Source: JBGPYM01 sp041493205 (GTDB lineage Bacteria; Bacteroidota; Ignavibacteria; UBA10030; UBA6906). From it: a stretch of 7,104 nt of DNA. The position numbers and the translations under genes were made by a program. Below are positions 1-6,258 of this stretch, piece after piece. The stretch lies in the NCBI GenBank assembly GCA_041493205.1, contig JBGPYM010000164.1, positions 1 to 7,104 of the forward strand. Direction: 5' to 3'. Each line of letters begins with the position of its first letter. Position 1 is the stretch's first letter. The notes under the pieces were generated by a model, which saw only the letters and a program-made list of their open reading frames with translations, was not told the DNA's origin and did not search any database.

Positions 1-291
1 CACCGGAAACGGTATCGCGATGCCGACGGACAGCCCGTGTCGTTTGCACAGGTGCGGGATGAACTCCGGCGGGATCTCGCCGACCGGATGGAATCCACGC
101 TTATCTTCCGCACGCTCAGGCAACTCAAAGTCTCGACGCCGGTAACGGTGGAGGAAGCGGCGGTGGCGGCGCTCGGCGCCGGTCTGCTCCCTGACAACCG
201 GAGCATCGACGTGATCGTCTACAAACCGGGAGGAACTTTTCCGCGGGTGGCATTCCCGACGATCGATCAACGCTGGCAAACCTTCCCCTGA
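1..291 (+). CDS. 3' end of an unrecognised gene; possible parvulin-type peptidyl-prolyl isomerase tail
   Basis: The reading frame is open from base 1 and ends at TGA 289-291, giving the last 96 residues of a protein whose start lies upstream of the window. A GTG at base 37 is in frame but the frame is open before it, so I treat it as internal. The visible part holds an Arg/Leu-rich amphipathic helix (VSFAQVRDELRRDLADRM, about residues 13-30), a second helix ending in LRQLKV, then a short beta-like tail containing IDVIVYKPGG. The pattern 'F-x-x-V-R-x-E-L-R-x-x-L ... L-R-x-L ... P-V-x-V' is like the C-terminal helix of SurA/PpiC-type chaperone-isomerases, but the catalytic domain would lie outside the window, so this is only a suggestion. 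The 6-nt gap to the next gene would allow cotranscription with the glycosidase operon. Confidence 0.6.
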   Translation, partial: HRKRYRDADGQPVSFAQVRDELRRDLADRMESTLIFRTLRQLKVSTPVTVEEAAVAALGAGLLPDNRSIDVIVYKPGGTFPRVAFPTIDQRWQTFP

Positions 292-294
292 GGA
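289..294 (+). promoter_or_regulatory. Probable Shine-Dalgarno sequence for the 298-2598 gene
   Basis: TGAGGA combines the stop codon of the upstream gene with an AGGA core. Only three bases separate it from the ATG at 298, which is tighter than usual, so it may be weak. It supports the ATG at 298 as the start. It is the only purine-rich ribosome-binding-like sequence found before an internal start in this window. Confidence 0.4.
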
Positions 295-297
295 CGA

Positions 298-2598
298 ATG
301 AAGAAGCTCCAATACCGGTATCGCACGGAGGACCTCTCCACGGGCTCAAGCCTGGGGAACCGGTATCTCTTTGCCCGGCTCGATGCACGGACGGACCTTC
401 AGGGCCTCTGGTGCTCGGGGGAGAACCGGTTTGTCGTCGGGGAATGGTCGGTCAGCATCTATGCCGGCGATGCGGAGCTCGTAGCAGAGGAGACATTATT
501 CAGTCCTGAATCGCAGGCAACTCACCTCGGAAAGGGAGTCTGCCAGGCAGAGAAGCTTTTCTTTCTCCCCTTCGTACCTGACGATGCGCCCGGCCAGGCG
601 ACGGATCTCTCCGGAGGGGCGTATATCATCACACTCCGCAACGCCGGTTCGAAGGAGTGTGTGTTCCGGGTTACCCACACACTCCTGTTCCCCGCGCTTC
701 CAACGCCGCTCTTTACCAAGCATCCCTCGCCGGAAGACAGTGAAACCCGGGTTGTTATCAAGAGGGAGGAACTCGGGTTCGTGGTGGCGACGGTCGGCAG
801 GCCTCACGAGACCCGCGTCATCCGGGAGCCGGTCCCGCCTGAGCATTGGAAAGGGGACAACCGGTCGCTTCGCGCCGAATATCTCTTCTCTGTCCCCCCG
901 GGGGAAACGCGCGAAGTGCCGTTTTCGATCGGCATCTCTTCCATCGGAGCGGCGGACGCCGCACAACCGGCAGACCGGCTGTACGAAGCGCGCGCTGCGC
1001 TTTCAGAGAGCATCGATGGCATCGAAGAGGTATTGGCCAGGACGCATATCGTCACGCCCGATCCCCTTATCAACCGCGGGCTGCAGTGGTCGAAAGTCAA
1101 CACCGTGCGCGTCCAGCATCTCTTCAAGGCCGGCAAAGGTTTTACGAATGATCCCCCGCAGGATATCGTTGTGGTCCGCGATGTGGCATGGTATGTGATG
1201 GGTTCTGATTACCTGACCCCACGGTTTTCCCGCGGAGTCCTCGAGCTGGTCCTCCAGACCTGTCTGCACGATGGCGGGAAACTGACGGAGTACATTCATG
1301 CTGCGGAGGCAACGCCGGTCCTGCACGACTACAACCTCAACATTAACGACGATACCCCTCTCTTCATCCTGGCCCTTATTCATTATGCGGCATCGACAGG
1401 AGACATGGCGTTCCTGCGCCTGGAGTATCCGGCCCTCAGGGGTGCGGCCGAATGGATCATCGCGCAGGTGCATGAGGGACTCGTCCGCTGCAGCGCCACG
1501 GGAACCGGTGTCTGGGGTATCTGCGGCTGGAGAAATATCATCGAAGGATACACGCTCTCGGGTGCCGTCACCGAGATCAATGCGGAATGTGCCGCCGCGC
1601 TCTCTTTGCTTGCCGCCGCCGCGACGGCCCTTGGCCACAATGCGGACGCTGCCCGGTTCCAGTCAGCCGCGGGTGAACTGACAGAGAATATCAATAGGAC
1701 GCTCCGTTCGGAGCGCACCGGGCTGTACCTGCTGAACCTGACGAATGAAAGGGAGCGCCGTCACGATGTCACAGGCGATCTGATCTTTCCCGTCATGTTT
1801 GGCATCGCCCCCGCGGACGTGCGCGCGCGGATTCTCACCGTTCTCACATCGCCCGATTTCTGGACGCCGTTCGGGTTGCGGACCGTGAGCCCCCGCGAGG
1901 CGAATTATGATCCGGATGCCGGGTATCAGCTGGTGGGTGGCGTTTGGCCCAATCTCATGGCCTGGACCGCTTTCTGCGTCCGGAAGGACGACCCCCAAAA
2001 ACTCGCGGATGCGATGCGAAGCACGTACTGCATCGCCCAAACACCCCGCCCGCGCGATTACGTCAACGTCGTCCCGGGTGAGTTTCCTGAACGCCTCCAC
2101 GGAGAATCGTTTGTCAGCAGGGGGATGACGATGAGTCCCTGGATGCCGCCGACCTATCTCTGGCTGGGCGTGGAGGGTATGCTCGGGGTGAACGTCACGC
2201 TCACCGATCTGGAAATCACCCCTGTCATTCCCCCGGAATGGCGCTGGATCGCGGTCGAGAACCTGCTGGTAAAGGGAGAGAGAGTGAATGCGTTCCTGCA
2301 CGATGGGATCCTTTATTCCTCCCACGCAGTGAAGAGTGGATTTCCCCTGACCGTCGGAGTGCCCGTTCCGGTATCGGTCGACAATCCTTCGCTGATCGCG
2401 CTCGCGCTCCGTGTACACGATGAAATCGTCCTCTTTGTCGCATCGGACGAGTCCGCCGCGGGAAGAGTGACGGTCGAGGCCGGGACTGTGACGCTTCAGG
2501 AAGGTGTATCTCTCCAGGCCGGCGGTGCCGCCCTGTACCGCTACTCTGCGGAATCTTCTGCATCGCGCTCCTCTTTTCCGGTCGCGGCACGAACATGA
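298..2598 (+). CDS. Cytoplasmic glycogen-debranching-like (amylo-alpha-1,6-glucosidase-like) six-hairpin glycosidase
   Basis: This 766-residue protein has no signal peptide (it begins MKKLQYRYRTEDL), so it probably acts in the cytoplasm. Residues 1 to about 240 look like the beta-sandwich that precedes (alpha/alpha)6-barrel glycosidases. The barrel follows, with NDPPQDIVVVRD (284-295), NINDDTPLF (348-356, followed by a helix ending in TGD), GWRNI (410-414), GAVTEINAE (422-430), FGLRTVSP (525-532) and GGVWPN (547-552). HGES (601-604) lies before the last barrel helices. Residues from about 640 to the end are a beta-rich C-terminal domain. These motifs match the general layout of the debranching-enzyme C-terminal family, where 'TWMDA' and 'VEINALW' carry active-site residues. 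Here the 'W-M-D' position reads W-R-N (N413), while the E-I-N element (E426) is kept, so the general acid may differ. ATG 298 is chosen because it follows the upstream stop by six bases. The stop overlaps the next start as ATGA. The substrate is unknown; other members of the GH15/63/94-like toroid group are possible. Confidence 0.85.
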   Translation: MKKLQYRYRTEDLSTGSSLGNRYLFARLDARTDLQGLWCSGENRFVVGEWSVSIYAGDAELVAEETLFSPESQATHLGKGVCQAEKLFFLPFVPDDAPGQATDLSGGAYIITLRNAGSKECVFRVTHTLLFPALPTPLFTKHPSPEDSETRVVIKREELGFVVATVGRPHETRVIREPVPPEHWKGDNRSLRAEYLFSVPPGETREVPFSIGISSIGAADAAQPADRLYEARAALSESIDGIEEVLARTHIVTPDPLINRGLQWSKVNTVRVQHLFKAGKGFTNDPPQDIVVVRDVAWYVMGSDYLTPRFSRGVLELVLQTCLHDGGKLTEYIHAAEATPVLHDYNLNINDDTPLFILALIHYAASTGDMAFLRLEYPALRGAAEWIIAQVHEGLVRCSATGTGVWGICGWRNIIEGYTLSGAVTEINAECAAALSLLAAAATALGHNADAARFQSAAGELTENINRTLRSERTGLYLLNLTNERERRHDVTGDLIFPVMFGIAPADVRARILTVLTSPDFWTPFGLRTVSPREANYDPDAGYQLVGGVWPNLMAWTAFCVRKDDPQKLADAMRSTYCIAQTPRPRDYVNVVPGEFPERLHGESFVSRGMTMSPWMPPTYLWLGVEGMLGVNVTLTDLEITPVIPPEWRWIAVENLLVKGERVNAFLHDGILYSSHAVKSGFPLTVGVPVPVSVDNPSLIALALRVHDEIVLFVASDESAAGRVTVEAGTVTLQEGVSLQAGGAALYRYSAESSASRSSFPVAART

Positions 2599-5240
2599 GA
2601 TGCCCATTGTTCACGCGGCTCTTGCTCCCGATCCTCCTGCCCGCCTGCACGGCCTCCGCACAGCCTGGCGATCTGCTCAGCGTGCATTTCGCCGGACGGT
2701 TCGGGCAGGTCGAGGTTGGCGGTCCCTATGCAGGGGTTGAATTTCACGGAAGCAGGCCCCTCCCGTCCCGGATCAGCTTCTATGCCCCCGTCGCCAACAG
2801 CATCGATGTCAGTACTGATTACTGGAAGCGCGGCGAATCACGCCCCATGGCGGCAGCACTGCGCGTAAACGGGGGAGCGCCTGTGGAGCTCGGGAAGGAA
2901 GGTTGGGCGTATACGCTGAGTCCGCACAGGGTCCGGTTCGATGAGACGGTCAGCGGAATTGCGTGCACGATGACCTACGAATTCTGCGAGGACGCGCCGG
3001 CCATGGTCTACCGGCTCGTCTTCACCAACACGACCGGAGCATCCGTCGCGCTGGAAGCGTATACCCATCTTCGCATCACGCTCCGCTCGTGTCAGACGTA
3101 CGCGCGCTTTGACTCCGCCCGGACGGAGTATGATGCCGGCGCTGGGGCCGCGCTCTTCCGGTTCGATGATCGCGCGCTCGGGCAGGCGGTTTGCTTTGTC
3201 CAGAACGCAGGCCTGAGGCCTTCAGGCTGGACAACGAGCGGTGAAGAACTCGGCATTGACGATCACGGCGGTTCGCACTGGTTGCGCTCGCCGGCTGAGC
3301 TCGGAAAACGGGAATTCCGCGGACCCGGGAAAGGGATCACCGTCGCAGCATTTGTCTACCGGGCAACACTCGCGCCGGGGGATTCCATTGCGATTGTCCA
3401 GATCATCGGCAGCGGCGACGCATCCCGGGTGGCGAACGTCATCCAAAAACTTCCCCGGACCTGGCGGAAGGAGGTCGGGCGATATGACCTGCGGGTTGAG
3501 CGCCTGGCCCTTTCGGGCACAAGATTTTCGTCCGGCGACCCGTCTCTGGATCGATCCGCCGCCTGGGCACGGGGCATCCTTGCCGCGAACGCACACTATA
3601 TCGATGGCAGGATTGTTCCGATGCCGTGCCCGGCAGAATATAACTTCTTCTTCACCCATGACTTGCTCCTCACCGACCTTGCAGCGGTCCAGTGGGATAC
3701 CGGAAGGGTGCGTCGCGACCTCAGGTTTGTGGCTGCCCTCGCAAAGGACTCCATTATTCCTCATGCCTACTACTGGCGTGACAGTGCTTTCGTGACCGAA
3801 TACTGCACGCCCGACAATTGGAATCACCTTTGGTTTGTCATTGCAACGGGAAGCTATCTCCGTCATTCAGGTGATGGCGCAACCGCCCGAACCCTCTTCC
3901 CGCTGGTCACGAAGAGCATCAGTGAAGTGCTCCGGCAAAGAAGAGAGGACAACCTGATGTACGGGTATCGCCCCGATTGGTGGGACATCGGCCACGTCGA
4001 TGGCGCTCGTGCCTATCTGACTATCCTGACAATCCGCGCCCTCCGCGAATACGTTGCGTTGAATGTCCACCTCGCTCGTAGTAGCACCGGCGTCCCCGCC
4101 CGTGGCTCTTACCTTCTTGAGCTGGAAACCATAGCCGATTCCATGCAACAAGCGCTCCAGACCCAGCTCTGGAACCCTCGCCGCGAATACTTGATGGAGA
4201 GGATTGGCCGCGAGGAGGACCCCCACGTGTTCATGGGTCCCGTCGTCGCCGCAGTCTATGGCCTCCTGGATGATGTGCACGCACGCCGGCTGGTAGCGAC
4301 TGCGGAGCGTGAGCTCGTAGATCCCCGGCTCGGTGTGCGGACCGTGGCGCCGGCGGATTTTCAGACGACAGATGCGATTGCCTCGTACCGTCTGGTAGGC
4401 AACGAAGCGGGGCAGCCATACTACTATATTAACGGAGGTATCTGGCCGCACGCCAACGCCTGGTATGTCATGGCCCTCGCCCGCCTCGGCCGTGCCAATG
4501 ACGCCCTAAACTTCCTGCGGCGCACTATGTCGTTGGACGGCGTTATGGCGAGCCCTTGCGGACACCCTGCAATGTTCGAGTACCGTTGTGCAGACACTGC
4601 ATCGTCTGAGTACGGCACAATCGACAAACCGTCGTTTCTCTGGGCCGGTGGATTCTACCTGTATGCCTTGTATCGCCTGTTCGGCGTCGATGAAGACGAG
4701 TGGAACATTTCTCTTGGTGGCACGGCCGTCCCCATCGATGACTCGATCGGTACCGACCGTGGTAGTGGCACGGGCGTCCCCGCCCGTGGCTCTTCCCGAA
4801 TCCATCCTGAGGTGAGATTTCCTCTTGCCTTCGGAACAGTCAAAGACGTAAAGCTCCCCGGGTCTGCAACCGGGGCCCGGTCCCTCATCGCCGACGGCAA
4901 AGCGCTCCACTCTATCGTTCTCCCGATGTCTGCCCGGCGCGCCCGGTCGTTGAAAGCGGCGCCCAAGCCCTCCCGCACCCCCGTCGTCCTCGCGGCCAAC
5001 ACGATTCTTGAAGACGTCCACGCCGGCCCTGCAGCCAAAACCCTCTCAATGGATCTCTCGTCCTTTCCAGGTCACGCTGTCGTGGTGAAAGTGGCCATGC
5101 GGACACCGCCGGCACGCGTCACCGTGGCGGGGAAGCCGGTAGAGTGGTTGGCCGGACCACACGCGGAATCCGGATGGAATACCATCACCGTCAGGTGCAG
5201 GAGCACTACTGGACGGGACACACTCTCGATTGCCTACTGA
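2595..5240 (+). CDS. Exported six-hairpin (alpha/alpha toroid) glycosidase with palindromic-repeat inserts
   Basis: The product is 881 residues. Residues 1-22 form a Sec signal peptide: Arg at 2 and 8, a Leu/Pro-rich core, and ASA before Gln23. LPAC at 15-18 is a poor lipobox because of the Pro, so signal peptidase I cleavage is preferred. Residues about 25-310 are a beta-sandwich domain. The barrel contains YNFFFTHDLLLTDL (349-362), E402 and NWNHLW (408-413), YRPDWWDIG (458-466), LGVRTVAP (579-586), NGGIWPH (613-619) and SSEYGTIDKPSFLW (670-683). A beta-rich domain of about 150 residues follows a linker near 705-735. The GxRTV and GGxWP blocks are shared with the upstream glycosidase, so the two have a related fold. 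D464 in PDWWD sits where debranching enzymes have the Asp of TWMDA, but the E-I-N element is absent. Peptides R495-S505 and R722-S733 are encoded by copies of a palindromic repeat. The start overlaps the previous stop by four bases with no clear ribosome site, suggesting coupled translation. The substrate is not identifiable. Confidence 0.85.
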   Translation: MRCPLFTRLLLPILLPACTASAQPGDLLSVHFAGRFGQVEVGGPYAGVEFHGSRPLPSRISFYAPVANSIDVSTDYWKRGESRPMAAALRVNGGAPVELGKEGWAYTLSPHRVRFDETVSGIACTMTYEFCEDAPAMVYRLVFTNTTGASVALEAYTHLRITLRSCQTYARFDSARTEYDAGAGAALFRFDDRALGQAVCFVQNAGLRPSGWTTSGEELGIDDHGGSHWLRSPAELGKREFRGPGKGITVAAFVYRATLAPGDSIAIVQIIGSGDASRVANVIQKLPRTWRKEVGRYDLRVERLALSGTRFSSGDPSLDRSAAWARGILAANAHYIDGRIVPMPCPAEYNFFFTHDLLLTDLAAVQWDTGRVRRDLRFVAALAKDSIIPHAYYWRDSAFVTEYCTPDNWNHLWFVIATGSYLRHSGDGATARTLFPLVTKSISEVLRQRREDNLMYGYRPDWWDIGHVDGARAYLTILTIRALREYVALNVHLARSSTGVPARGSYLLELETIADSMQQALQTQLWNPRREYLMERIGREEDPHVFMGPVVAAVYGLLDDVHARRLVATAERELVDPRLGVRTVAPADFQTTDAIASYRLVGNEAGQPYYYINGGIWPHANAWYVMALARLGRANDALNFLRRTMSLDGVMASPCGHPAMFEYRCADTASSEYGTIDKPSFLWAGGFYLYALYRLFGVDEDEWNISLGGTAVPIDDSIGTDRGSGTGVPARGSSRIHPEVRFPLAFGTVKDVKLPGSATGARSLIADGKALHSIVLPMSARRARSLKAAPKPSRTPVVLAANTILEDVHAGPAAKTLSMDLSSFPGHAVVVKVAMRTPPARVTVAGKPVEWLAGPHAESGWNTITVRCRSTTGRDTLSIAY
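4077..4113 (+). repeat. Palindromic repeat, copy 1, in frame within the exported glycosidase gene
   Basis: This copy aligns with bases 4758-4797 at 34 of 37 positions plus one 3-base gap, including an identical run of 22 bases (4089-4110 against 4773-4794). The core is an inverted repeat with arms at 4085-4092 (CACCGGCG) and 4097-4104 (CGCCCGTG) around the loop TCCC. One of eight arm pairs is mismatched (C4088 with C4101). It encodes RSSTGVPARGS at residues 495-505, between two predicted barrel helices. Confidence 0.8.
4716..4733 (+). repeat. Partial third copy of the palindromic repeat (left half)
   Basis: The sequence GGTGGCACGGCCGTCCCC matches the left half of copy 2 over GTGGCACGG-x-CGTCCCC with a single substitution. 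It lacks the right arm. It is in the same frame as the full copies and encodes GGTAVP (residues 708-713), 42 bases upstream of copy 2. It may be a decayed or truncated copy, or chance similarity in a GC-rich linker. Confidence 0.4.
4758..4797 (+). repeat. Palindromic repeat, copy 2, in the interdomain linker of the exported glycosidase
   Basis: The core is a perfect inverted repeat: arm 4769-4776 (CACGGGCG), loop TCCC, arm 4781-4788 (CGCCCGTG). It encodes RGSGTGVPARGS (residues 722-733), in the same reading frame as copy 1, and sits between the barrel and the C-terminal beta domain. Just upstream is a separate 10-base palindrome, TCGGTACCGA, at 4747-4756. The hairpin is inside coding sequence and has no following T-tract, so it is not a terminator. 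Confidence 0.85.
4856..4875 (+). repeat. Short GC-rich inverted repeat of unrelated sequence
   Basis: The arms CCCCGG (4856-4861) and CCGGGG (4870-4875) flank the 8-base loop GTCTGCAA. A second short palindrome (CCGGG-G-CCCGG, 4870-4880) overlaps the right arm. It lies about 60 bases after copy 2 of the repeat above, within the C-terminal domain coding sequence (peptide LPGSATGAR). It could be another inserted element or simply GC-rich coding sequence. Confidence 0.35.
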
Positions 5241-5241
5241 C

Positions 5242-6258
5242 ATGAAAGCCGCCCTGTTTGAACGCCCGGGATCCCTGAACGTGGTGGAACGTCCGTTGCG
5301 ACGTCTCGGCCACGGGGAGGTTCTCGTGCAGGTTGACGCCTGCGGTATCTGCGGAACGGATGTCCATATCGTCGAAGGGAAGTCGCGTTCAAAGCCTCCT
5401 GTCGTCCTCGGGCACGAATACGCGGGGACCATCGTGGACCTGGGCAAGGAAGTGCAGGGTTGTTCGCCGGGGGACCGTGTCGGGATCGATCCGAATATCG
5501 CCTGCGGAACGTGCTACTATTGCCGTCGCGGACTTGTTCACCTCTGTCTGAATCTCCGGGCGCTGGGCGTGGACATTGACGGCGGCATGGCGGAATCGAA
5601 CATCGTTCCGGCTGCTCAGCTCTATCCGGTCCCGCAGGGGATGACCATTGAGCAGTCTGCATTTGTGGAACCAGTCTCCTGTGCGGTCCACGGCATCGAT
5701 CGGGCCCGTATCCGCCCTGGCGACAGTGTCGTCATCATTGGCGGTGGAACGATCGGACTCATCATGCTCCAGCTCGCGCGCCTCTCCGGGGCGTCGCGCG
5801 TGATCGTCGCCGAACCGCTCCGGCACAAGCGCGAACTCGCCGGCTTGCTGGGAGCGGACGAACTGCTCGACCCGCTCACGGACAATCTGCGCGATGCAGT
5901 CATCGGACTCACCGCCGTCGGAGCCGATGTGGTTATCGAGTGCGTCGGAAAACCGGAAACCGCCGGGCTCGCGGTCGACCTTGCGCGGAGAGGGGGGACC
6001 GTCGAATTTTTCGGCGTCTGCCCGGTGGGGGAAACCGTCCCTCTCGAGCCCAATAAAGTCTATGCCAGGGAGCTGACAATCGTCGGGTCATACGTCAATC
6101 CCCATTCGTTTGCCCGGTCCATCGCCCTGCTGGAATCCGGCAGGGTGCGCGTTGACCGATTTCAGATCGACCGGTTCCCGCTCGCGGGTGTTCACGAAGC
6201 CCTGGCGCTCCAGAGAGAAGGCCGGACTATCAAGAGTATCATACAACCGAACTCGTGA
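5242..6258 (+). CDS. Zinc-dependent medium-chain alcohol/polyol dehydrogenase (threonine/sorbitol dehydrogenase-like)
   Basis: This 338-residue protein has the normal length of the medium-chain dehydrogenase/reductase family, whose members oxidise alcohols, polyols or sugars with a nicotinamide cofactor. Catalytic zinc ligands are visible as C37 in GICGTD, H58-E59 in GHEYAG, and E143 in VEP. The structural zinc lobe is complete: C88, C91, C94 and C102. The Rossmann motif GGGTIG is at 167-172, and acidic E191 after the second strand favours NAD over NADP. No signal peptide is present, so it is cytoplasmic. ATG 5242 is preferred over an in-frame TTG at 5230, because it gives the standard family start MKAALFE and falls one base after the upstream stop; the TTG start would overlap that gene. 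No ribosome site is apparent. The substrate is uncertain: its place among glycosidases suggests a sugar or polyol rather than threonine. Its end overlaps the next start as GTGA. Confidence 0.93.
   Translation: MKAALFERPGSLNVVERPLRRLGHGEVLVQVDACGICGTDVHIVEGKSRSKPPVVLGHEYAGTIVDLGKEVQGCSPGDRVGIDPNIACGTCYYCRRGLVHLCLNLRALGVDIDGGMAESNIVPAAQLYPVPQGMTIEQSAFVEPVSCAVHGIDRARIRPGDSVVIIGGGTIGLIMLQLARLSGASRVIVAEPLRHKRELAGLLGADELLDPLTDNLRDAVIGLTAVGADVVIECVGKPETAGLAVDLARRGGTVEFFGVCPVGETVPLEPNKVYARELTIVGSYVNPHSFARSIALLESGRVRVDRFQIDRFPLAGVHEALALQREGRTIKSIIQPNS

Noticed and set aside
584..1198. Plus-strand open frame of 204 codons in a different frame
   Set aside because: The product is Ser/Arg/Pro-rich without motifs, and it sits inside the coherent glycosidase frame.
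1003..1638. Minus-strand open frame of 211 codons
   Set aside because: It is antisense to the conserved barrel region of the cytoplasmic glycosidase, with biased composition and no family resemblance.
1663..2607. Long open frame of 314 codons on the minus strand
   Set aside because: It lies wholly opposite a gene with recognisable glycosidase motifs. Its product is Arg/Gly-rich with no recognisable domain, as expected of antisense frames in GC-rich DNA.
2595..2660. Lipoprotein signal (LPAC) in the exported glycosidase
   Set aside because: Pro at the -2 position is atypical for a lipobox, and a good signal peptidase I site (ASA before Gln) follows four residues later. The lipoprotein alternative is not fully excluded.
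3222..3866. Minus-strand open frame of 214 codons
   Set aside because: It is antisense to the exported glycosidase barrel and has no recognisable domain or operon partner.
4769..4788. Perfect hairpin as an intrinsic terminator
   Set aside because: It lies in the middle of an open reading frame, has no T-tract, and downstream genes are tightly coupled.
4077..4797. CRISPR-like array from the repeated element
   Set aside because: Only two full copies, 681 bases apart, lie inside coding sequence with no regular spacers.
5230..5241. In-frame TTG as an alternative start for the dehydrogenase
   Set aside because: It would add MPTD before the standard MKAAL family start and overlap the upstream gene by 11 bases. 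The ATG at 5242 fits better.
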